Source: Myxococcales bacterium (GTDB taxonomy: Bacteria; Myxococcota_A; Polyangia; Haliangiales; Haliangiaceae). From it: 48,407 nucleotides of DNA. Location: assembly GCA_011526095.1 (NCBI GenBank), contig WYBA01000378.1:1-48407 (forward strand), read 5' to 3'. Made by a program: the position numbers and the translations under genes. Below, piece by piece: positions 7,545 to 14,700 of this stretch (the first letter of the stretch is position 1; each line of letters begins with the position of its first letter). Under the pieces are notes generated by a model, which saw nothing but the letters and a program-made list of their open reading frames with translations, was not told where the DNA came from and searched no databases.

Positions 7545-8950
7545 TCCGTGACGAGCTCGATCGCGCGGCGCGCGTCGACGACCGGATCGACGATCTGTCG
7601 CGCGCCCGGATCTGGGCGCGCCTCGAGCCCGCGGTGCGCACACCCGCGACCGCCGCCCCGCGCGCGGCGCTCGGGACGTGGCGCGTGGCCGTCGCCGCGG
7701 CGACGATCGCCGCCGCGGTCGCCGCGCTGTGGCTGGTGCGGCCACGCCAGGCGCGCGTCGTCGCGCGCGGCGGCGACGTCGTGTCGGTCGGCGCGGGCTC
7801 GCGCCTCGCGGCGCAGCTCGACCCGCGCACCGACGTCGAGCTCGTCGGCCCGGCGACGATGACCGTCGAGCGCACGCTGCCGCGACGGATCGACGTGCGC
7901 CTCGACCGCGGCGTGTTCGTCGGCGAGATGGCGCCCGGCCCGGACCGCCAGCTCCTGGTGATCCACTCGCCGGGCGCGCGCACGGAGATCGTCGGCACGC
8001 GGTTCACGGTCTCGGTGCTCGACGCCGACGACAGCTGCGTCGCCGTCGAGCACGGCCTGGTCCGCGTGACCGCGACGCGCGACGGCGCGGTCACGCCCGT
8101 CGCCGCCGGCGAGTCGTGGTGCAGCGACGGCCGGCTCGCCCTCGCGTCTCCGTCCCTGTCTCCGTCTCCGCCTCCGCCTCTGTCTCCGTCTCCGTCTCCG
8201 TCTCCGTCTCCGTCTCCGTCTCCGTCTCCCTCTGACCCGCTCATCCTGAGCCGGGTCGAGCGCCAGCTCGACCCGAGTCGAAGGACGCCTCCGTCTCCGC
8301 CTCCGTCTCCGCCTCCGTCTCCGTCTCCGGCATCCCCCGCTCGTCCTGAGCAGGGCCGAGCGCCAGCGCCCTTCGACGGGGCTCAGGGTGAGCGGTCGAT
8401 CGTGTCGAAGGACGCTGACAGTCCAGCCTCGCCACTGCCCACCACCACATCCACCACCACCACCACCACCTCCTCCTCCTCCCCCTCCGCCGACGAGCTC
8501 TACGCCCTCGCCGAGGCCGCCATGGCCTCCGGCTCCCCCGACCGCGCCGACGCGCACCTCGCCGCCCTCCTCGCCGCCCATCCCGACGACCCGCTCACCA
8601 CGTCCGCCCGCCTCGAGCGCGCGCGGCTCGCGCTCGATCGCGGCGAGCCCGCCACGGCGCGCGCGCACCTCGCGCCGCTGCTGCCGCACCACGCCGCGGC
8701 GCACTACCAGAGCTGCCGCATCGCCGTGCAGCACGACGACGCCGACGCGGACGCCTGCATCGACGCCTTCCTCGACCACCACCCCGGCTCGGCGCGCCGC
8801 CGCGAGGCGCTCGAGTGGGCCGCACGCCGCGCCCACCACCGCGGCGGCTGCGACGCCGCCCGACCGTGGCTCGACCAGCTCGCGGCCACCGCGCCCACCT
8901 GGTCCGCCACCGCCGCGTGGCGGGCCGCCTGCCCGGAGCCCACGCCATGA
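7541..8950 (+). CDS. FecR-like membrane regulator with Ser-Pro linker and TPR-like end
   Basis: This 469-residue protein begins with a short cytoplasmic segment (MIRDELDRAARVDDRIDDLS) that probably binds the sigma factor. One membrane helix follows near 47-68, then a FecR-type domain at about 75-200 (VSVGAGSRLAAQLDP, IHSPGARTEIVGTRFTVSV, VAAGESWCSDG). Residues 204-310 are a disordered Ser-Pro and Thr linker encoded by a hexanucleotide microsatellite and by two copies of a palindromic DNA repeat. The C-terminal 150 residues are Ala-rich helical repeats resembling TPR (ADELYALAEAAMASG). FecR-like proteins transmit envelope signals to ECF sigma factors. The linker length could vary by slippage. 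The gene overlaps its neighbours by 4 nt on both sides. Confidence 0.85.
   Translation: MIRDELDRAARVDDRIDDLSRARIWARLEPAVRTPATAAPRAALGTWRVAVAAATIAAAVAALWLVRPRQARVVARGGDVVSVGAGSRLAAQLDPRTDVELVGPATMTVERTLPRRIDVRLDRGVFVGEMAPGPDRQLLVIHSPGARTEIVGTRFTVSVLDADDSCVAVEHGLVRVTATRDGAVTPVAAGESWCSDGRLALASPSLSPSPPPPLSPSPSPSPSPSPSPSPSDPLILSRVERQLDPSRRTPPSPPPSPPPSPSPASPARPEQGRAPAPFDGAQGERSIVSKDADSPASPLPTTTSTTTTTTSSSSPSADELYALAEAAMASGSPDRADAHLAALLAAHPDDPLTTSARLERARLALDRGEPATARAHLAPLLPHHAAAHYQSCRIAVQHDDADADACIDAFLDHHPGSARRREALEWAARRAHHRGGCDAARPWLDQLAATAPTWSATAAWRAACPEPTP
8152..8330 (+). repeat. In-frame (TCTCCG)n microsatellite in the FecR-like gene
   Basis: Two tracts of the hexamer TCTCCG and near variants (GCCTCC) occur at about 8152-8231 and 8286-8330, including roughly eight perfect copies at 8183-8229. 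Each unit encodes Ser-Pro, so length changes keep the frame. The same hexamer forms the array at the right end of the window. Confidence 0.9.
8236..8414 (+). repeat. Two copies of a REP-like palindromic element inside a coding sequence
   Basis: A segment beginning CCCGCTC(A/G)TCCTGAGC occurs at 8236 and again at 8336. The shared part runs about 31 nt and the copies are 100 bp apart. Copy one contains a perfect hairpin, GGGTCGAGC (8253-8261) and GCTCGACCC (8266-8274), and ends with GTCGAAGGACG. Copy two contains CCTGAGC pairing with GCTCAGG and also ends in GTCGAAGGACG. The TCCTGAGC...GTCGAAGGA ends resemble dispersed palindromic repeats seen in many bacterial genomes. Because the spacing is not a multiple of three, the copies are translated in different frames. 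Confidence 0.75.
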
Positions 8951-9186
8951 CCCACCGCGCCCGCGCCCGCTCTCGCGCCCGCGCCCTCGCGCTGCTCGCG
9001 ACCGCGCTCGCCCTCGTCGCGCCCGCGTGCCGCGAGGTCGTCGACCTCGCGCCCGACGACGACGGCGGCGCGCCCGGCACCGACGCCGCGCCCTGGCCCG
9101 ACGCCTGGCCGCTGCCCGACGCCGGCCTCCCGGCCACCGACGCCAGCCTCCCCGTCACCGACGGCGGCGCGCTCGACGCGCCGTGA
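8947..9186 (+). CDS. Small Trp/Asp/Ala-rich lipoprotein, last gene of sigma operon
   Basis: A 79-residue protein starting at an ATG overlapping the previous stop (ATGA). The N-terminus is an Arg-rich signal peptide with a candidate lipidated Cys in LVAPAC. The mature chain is acidic and low complexity: DDDGG, then PWPDAWPLPDAG, ATDAS, VTDGG. DAWPL followed by TDA and DGG motifs is shared with the lipoprotein at 5646-5945, suggesting related or similarly constrained proteins on both sides of the sigma locus. Co-translation with the FecR-like gene suggests an envelope role in the same pathway. No catalytic motif is seen. Confidence 0.65.
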   Translation: MTHRARARSRARALALLATALALVAPACREVVDLAPDDDGGAPGTDAAPWPDAWPLPDAGLPATDASLPVTDGGALDAP

Positions 9187-9195
9187 CCGCGCCGC

Positions 9196-9798
9196 TCACT
9201 CCGCGCGGCGGCGGTACTCGATCACCATCTGCGCCTCCCACGCGCCCCCGTCCACCTGCCGCTGCCACTCCCACCGCAGCGCGTCCGCGGTGACGTCCTC
9301 GAACGTCATCCGCATCTGGATCCGCTGGCCGTCCTTGTCGCGCGGCTCGCCGTACAGCCGCATCACCCCGTCCTCGACGCCTCCCGTGAACGCCAGGTAG
9401 CTGCCCTGATCGTCCACCCACGTCTGGCGCCACGTGCCGAGCGGCGCCACCCACACCGAGTAGCTCGCGCCCGCCCACGGGGCGCCCGGCCCGTCGGCGG
9501 TGAAGTGCTCGGCGATCGCGCAGCCGCCGAGGATGCGCTCGATCCGCTGGACGCCCGGCGCCTCGGCCCACGGCTCGCCCGGCGCCGCGGGCGCCTTGAC
9601 CACGAGGTCCCACGTGCCGAGCCAGAAGTCGAGCTGGCGGTGCTCCGGCGAGGCGCACGCGGGCGACAGCGCCGACGCGACCGGCTCCGCCTCCGCGACC
9701 TCCCGCGGCTCACCCGCCGCCGCCGGCGCCGCGGGCGGGGCGCCGCCACAGGCGGCAAGGGACAGCGCGACCACCGGGGCGCAGCGAAGCATCGTCAT
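9196..9798 (-). CDS. DUF1579-like lipoprotein
   Basis: A 200-residue protein with a lipobox (LSLAACGG, Cys17) and a short Ala/Pro/Glu linker. The globular domain starts near residue 50 with HRQLDFWLGTWDL, the hallmark opening of DUF1579 and related lipocalin-like proteins. Alternating strands follow (YSVWVAPLGTWRQTWVDDQG, GVMRLYGEPRDKDGQR, LRWEWQRQVDGG). Members of this family usually have lipocalin-like or calycin folds and unknown ligands. The gene converges on the small lipoprotein gene (9 nt apart) and diverges from the acetate kinase fusion, with only 38 nt between the two start codons. Confidence 0.7.
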   Translation of the reverse strand: MTMLRCAPVVALSLAACGGAPPAAPAAAGEPREVAEAEPVASALSPACASPEHRQLDFWLGTWDLVVKAPAAPGEPWAEAPGVQRIERILGGCAIAEHFTADGPGAPWAGASYSVWVAPLGTWRQTWVDDQGSYLAFTGGVEDGVMRLYGEPRDKDGQRIQMRMTFEDVTADALRWEWQRQVDGGAWEAQMVIEYRRRAE

Positions 9799-9806
9799 GG
9801 CGCCCG

Positions 9807-9828
9807 AGCCTACGCCATCGGGTACGCT
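9807..9828. promoter_or_regulatory. Divergent pair of -10-like boxes close to both start codons
   Basis: TAGGCT on the minus strand (9807-9812) is 8 nt before the ATG at 9798. TACGCT on the plus strand (9823-9828) is 8 nt before the ATG at 9837. No Shine-Dalgarno sequence precedes either start. Both genes appear to be transcribed as leaderless messages from a 38-nt divergent region. Confidence 0.45.
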
Positions 9829-9836
9829 GCCGGACG

Positions 9837-11660
9837 ATGAAGCTCCTCGTCCTCAACGTCGGGTCCACCTCGGTCAAGTACGACCTCTACGAGATGGACA
9901 CCGAACAGAGCCTGGCGCGCGGGCGGGTCGAGCGCGTCGGCACCGACGCCGCCGTCCACGTCCAGGTCGGCGGCAACGGCCACGGCGCGGTCGAGACGCC
10001 GGTCGAGGCGCGCGACGTCCGCGGCGCGCTCGCCGCGGTGCTGGCGCGGCTGTCGGCGCCGGACGCGCCGCTCGCCACCAACCACCTCACCGCCGTCGGC
10101 CACCGCGTCGTCCACGGCGGCGAGCGGCTGATCCAGCCGGTGAAGATCGACGCCGCGGTCGAGGGCGTGATCGAGGAGTGCGCCGCGTTCGCGCCGCTGC
10201 ACAACCCGGTCAACCTCGCCGGCATCCGCGCCGCCCGCGAGGTGTTCGGCGACGTCCCGCACGTCGCCGTGTTCGACACCGCGTTCCACGCGCAGATGCC
10301 CGAGCACGCGTTCGTCTACGCGCTGCCCCACGACCTCTACACCCAGCGCGGCGTGCGCCGCTACGGCTTCCACGGCCCGAGCCACCAGTACATGGCGGCG
10401 TGCGCGGCCGAGTTCCTCGGCACCGCCCCTGACCGGCTGCGGCTGATCACCTGCCACCTCGGCGGCGGGTGCAGCGTCGCCGCGATCGACCGCGGCGTGT
10501 CGGTCGACACGTCGATGGGGATGACGCCGCTCGAGGGCCTCGTCATGGGCACGCGCACCGGCGACCTCGACCCGGCGATCCCGCTGTGGCTCGCCAGCCC
10601 CGACGGCGGCGGCCTGTCGCCGGCCGAGATCGACACGCTGCTCAACCGCAAGTCGGGGCTCGCCGGCATGTCCGGGCTCGGCGCCGACTTCCGCGACATC
10701 CAGGCCGCCGCCGAGCGCGGCGAGGTCCGCGCGCGCCTGGCGATCGAGGTGTTCGTCCACCGCCTGCGCAAGTACGTCGGCGCCTACGCGGCGCTGCTGG
10801 GCGGCGCCGACGCGATCGTGTTCAGCGGCGGCATCGGCGAGAACTCGGTGCTGGTGCGCGAGCGCGTGTGCGATCGGCTCGGCTTCCTCGGCGTCGACCT
10901 CGACGTCGCGCGCAACGCCACGGCGCGCGCCGCCGACGAGGGCGGCGTGATCGACGTCGCCGAGCCGCGCGCCCGCACCCGCGTGCTGGTCGTGCGCACC
11001 GACGAGGAGCGGATGATCGCGCGCGAGGTGATGCGGTGCCTGTACGGCCCGACCGCCGCCGTGCGCAGCGTCCGCGCCCGCCCGATCCCGATCGGCGTGT
11101 CGGTCCGCCACGTCCACCTGTCGCGCGCCGACTGCGACGCGCTGTTCGGGCCCGGCGTCGAGCTGACGCGGCGCCGCGACGTCACCCAGCCGGGCCAGTA
11201 CGTCACGCGCGAGACGGTCGACCTGATCGGGCCCAAGGGTGAGGTCCACGGCGTCGCGATCATCAACCCGCTGCGCAAGGAGACGCAGGTCGAGCTCGCC
11301 CGCACCGACGCGCTCCGCCTCGGCGTCGACCCGCCGCTGCGCGAGTCGGGCAAGCTCGACGGCACGCCCGGCCTGAGGCTGCGCGGGCCCGCCGGCGAGG
11401 TGACGATCACGCGCGGCGTGATCCTGGCGCACCGCCACGTCCACATGAGCCCCGACGACGCCCGGCTGTTCGGCGTCGGCGACGGCGACCTGATCGAGAT
11501 CCGCGCCGAGGGCGACCGCGAGATGACGATGGGCGACGTGCTCGTCCGCGTCAGCGACAAGTACGCGCTCGACCTCCACCTCGACACCGACGAGGCCAAC
11601 GCCGCCAGCCTCACCAGCGACAGCGTCGTCGCGTTCGCGGGCGTCCAGGCGCGGCGGTAG
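9837..11660 (+). CDS. ackA: Fused acetate kinase and PduL-type phosphotransacylase
   Basis: A 607-residue fusion. Residues 1-400 are acetate kinase: LNVGSTSVKYDLY with Asn7, GHRVVHGGE, VFDTAFH, GFHGPSHQY, CHLGGGCS, MGTRTGDLDP, GGIGENS and a terminal TDEERMIA glutamate, all at family positions. After a short linker (about 405-415), residues 416-607 are a PduL phosphate acyltransferase, with the paired metal-binding motifs SVRHVHLS (near 424) and HRHVHMS (near 533) and the RKETQVEL and LDLHLDTDEAN segments. Together the two activities would interconvert acetyl-CoA, acetyl phosphate, acetate and ATP, with acetyl phosphate possibly passed between domains. Separate ackA and pta or pduL genes are the norm. 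No shell-targeting peptide or microcompartment gene is nearby, so a housekeeping cytosolic role is likely. Confidence 0.93.
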   Translation: MKLLVLNVGSTSVKYDLYEMDTEQSLARGRVERVGTDAAVHVQVGGNGHGAVETPVEARDVRGALAAVLARLSAPDAPLATNHLTAVGHRVVHGGERLIQPVKIDAAVEGVIEECAAFAPLHNPVNLAGIRAAREVFGDVPHVAVFDTAFHAQMPEHAFVYALPHDLYTQRGVRRYGFHGPSHQYMAACAAEFLGTAPDRLRLITCHLGGGCSVAAIDRGVSVDTSMGMTPLEGLVMGTRTGDLDPAIPLWLASPDGGGLSPAEIDTLLNRKSGLAGMSGLGADFRDIQAAAERGEVRARLAIEVFVHRLRKYVGAYAALLGGADAIVFSGGIGENSVLVRERVCDRLGFLGVDLDVARNATARAADEGGVIDVAEPRARTRVLVVRTDEERMIAREVMRCLYGPTAAVRSVRARPIPIGVSVRHVHLSRADCDALFGPGVELTRRRDVTQPGQYVTRETVDLIGPKGEVHGVAIINPLRKETQVELARTDALRLGVDPPLRESGKLDGTPGLRLRGPAGEVTITRGVILAHRHVHMSPDDARLFGVGDGDLIEIRAEGDREMTMGDVLVRVSDKYALDLHLDTDEANAASLTSDSVVAFAGVQARR

Positions 11661-11671
11661 GCCCCGCCGCC

Positions 11672-11702
11672 GCGGCGCCGCCGTTTCCCCCGGCGGCGCC
11701 GC
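11672..11702. terminator. GC-rich hairpin between convergent genes
   Basis: A perfect 12-bp stem (11672-11683 with 11691-11702, core CGGCGCCGCCG) and a 7-nt loop lie between the stops of the acetate kinase fusion and the giant surface protein. There is no long T-tract, but the position fits a bidirectional terminator. Confidence 0.6.
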
Positions 11703-11717
11703 CCCTCGAAGCGACCG

Positions 11718-14700
11718 TCAGTCCTGGATCGGGCCTTCCGGCCCCGACTGCTCGAGCTCGACGCCGTCGGCCGGGCCGACGATCTTGAACACGACGCGGC
11801 GGTTGGTGGCGCGCCCCTTCTTCGTCTTGTTGCTCGCGATCGGCTCCTTCTCGCCGAACCCGACGCCCTCGAGCCGCGACGCCTCGACGCCGCGCTCGAC
11901 CAGGTACGCCACGACGGCCTCGGCGCGCCGCTGCGACAGGTCGAGGTTGAAGTCGTCGTCGCCGCGGTCGTCGGTGTGGCCCTCGACCCGGAACTTCGGG
12001 ATCTCGGTGTGCGCGACCATCACCTTCGCGACCTGATCCAGCAGCTTGTACGACCGCTTCTGGATCACCGCCTTGTTGGTGTCGAAGTACACGACGTCGA
12101 GGATGTCGATGCCGCCCTCGGTGATCTTGACGAGCTGACGCTCCTTGCACCCCTGGTTCTTGACCGAGCCGGGCTCGTCGGGGCAGTTGTCCAGCCGGTC
12201 GACCACCGTGTCGGTGTCGCGGTCGGTGTCCGGGCAGCCGCGGTTCTCCGCCGGGCCGGGCTCGACCGGGCACGCGTCGGACACGTCGAGCGTGCCGTCC
12301 TCGTCGTTGTCCGGATCCGGGCAACCGTCGGTGTCGACGAATGCGTCGACGTCCTCCGGCTCGCTCGGGCACTGGTCGACGTCGTCGGTGAGCCCGTCGC
12401 GATCGGTGTCGCCCGCGTCGGGGCAGCCGTCGTCGTCCTGGAACCCGTTCGCGGTCTCGGGATCGAGCGGGCAGACGTCGACCCTGTCGAGCAGGCCATC
12501 GCCGTCGTTGTCGGGATCCGGGACGCCGTCGCCGTCCTGGTACTCGTCGTGATCCTCGGGGTCGAGCGGCGCGCCGTCGTCGACGTCGAGCACGCGATCG
12601 CCGTCGTTGTCGGGATCCTCGCAGCCGTCGCGATCCTCGAAGTCGTCGAAGTCCTCGGGGACGAGCGGGCAGCGGTCGTCCGACCCGATCAGCCCGTCGC
12701 CGTCGAGGTCGACCGGCCGCTCCGGCGCGTAGCGCACGCCGGCCATGACGCGCCAGTCGGGCGTGCCGTGGCCCTCGTTGAGCCCGACGCCGCCGCCGAG
12801 GTGCCCGAGCAGCGGGCCCGTGAAGTCGTAGCTGACCTGGCCGAGCGCCTCGAGCGCGTTGCCGTTGAAGCTGCCGAACGCGTCGTCGGCCCCGGTGCTG
12901 CCGCTCAGCGACAGCGCGACCTCGACCGGCGCGGCGTCGGGCTTGTCGTGGTCGAACCGGTAGCCGCCCGCGACCCGGGCGAACAGCTCGTCGTCGACGA
13001 CGAGGTTGACGACCGTCGCCTCGGGCCGCGACCGGTAGCCGAGGTTGGTCGACAGCCGGAGCGCGCCGAACGCGCGCGACACCGCCAGCTCGGGCGAGGC
13101 GCCGAGGCCGTCCTCGCGCAGGTAGTCGCCGCCGCCGCCGAACGGCACGCCCAGCGTGGCGAGCACCGCGAGGTCGACGCCGTGGCGGGCCTGGCGGAGC
13201 ACCTGGACCTTCGGCGTCAGCGCCAGGTCGCCGAGGCCGAGGCTGTCGAGCTCGCCGAGCTCGGTCATGCCGCCGTCGAGCTCGGACGCGCGCGTCTGGT
13301 AGAGCACGAGCGCTGCGGCGACGCCCAGCTCGAACCGGTTCCACAGCGCGATCGAGCCGTGCAGGCTGCCGCCGACGCGGCGGTGGACGAGCGCGCCGAC
13401 GCGGTCCTCCTCGCTCATCCGGTAGACGACGAGCGGGTCGTCCGACGCGCCGAGCCACAGCCCGAGCTCCCACACCTTGTGACCGGGCACGCCGCCCCAC
13501 TCGGTGTCGATCAGGCCGTCGCGATCCATCGCGAGGCGCAGGCGCTCGACCGCGAACGACGAGTCCTCCTGGACCTCCTGCGCCGCCGCCGGGGCCGGCG
13601 CCGCCGCGAGCGCCGCCGCGCCGGCCGCGCCCGCGACCGCCGCCGCAGCGCGCCCCCGGCGGCGCCGCCGCCCGAGCACGCCGACCGCGAGGACCGCGAG
13701 CGCCACGGTCGCGCCGGTCGACGCGCCGCCGCCGCCGCTGGCCTGGCACCCGCCGCCCGACACGCCGAGGTCGTCGGCGAACCCGTCGCCGTCGGCGTCG
13801 GCGTCGCACGCATCGCCGAGGCCGTCGTCGTCGGCGTCCTCCTGCTCGGGGTTGGGGTCGTCGGGGCAGTTGTCGTCGTCGTCGAGCACGCCGTCGTCGT
13901 CGCGGTCGGACGGCTCGTCGGGCACGTCGTCGCTGCCGTCGAGCGGATCGCGCTCGCCGTCGTCGACGCGGCCGTTGCCGTTGGTGTCCTCGTCGCCGTC
14001 GCTGACCGTGCCGTCGTCGGTGTCCGGATCGGTCGGGTCGGTGGTGGTGGCGGGGTCGGCGTCGGGCACGAACACGCCTTCGCCCGTGTCGGTGTCGGGG
14101 TGCGGCTCGGTGACGCCGAGCTCGGTGCCGTCGAACAGGCCGTCGTCGTCGCTGTCCGGGTCGAGCGGGTCGGGCTCGCCGCCGTCGACCTCGCCGTCGC
14201 CGCTGGCGTCCTCGTCGCCGTCGATCGCGCCGTCGTCGTCGGTGTCGGCGTCGGTCGGGTCGGTCTCGGTCGCCGGGTCCGCGTCGGGCACGAACACGCC
14301 CTCGCCGACGTCGGTGTCCTCGTCCGGCGTGGTCACGCCGAGCTCGGTGCCGTCGAACAGGCCGTCGCCGTCGGTGTCCGGGTCGAGCGGGTCGACCTCG
14401 CCGTCGTCGACCGCGCCGTCGTGGTCGGCGTCCTCGTCGCCGTCGATCACGCCGTCGTCGTCGGTGTCCGCGTCGGTCGGGTCGGTCTCGGTCGCCGGGT
14501 CGGCGTCGGGCACGAACACGCCCTCGTCGAGGTCGGTGTCGTCGCCCTCGGGCGCGGTCAGCCCGACCTCGGTGCCGTCGTACAGCCCGTCGCCGTCGGT
14601 GTCGGGGTCGAGCGGATCGCTGCCGTGGACCCGCACCTCGTTGCCGTCGTGGATCCCGTCGTCGTCGGTGTCGTCGTCGAGCGGGTCGGTGCCGATCAAG

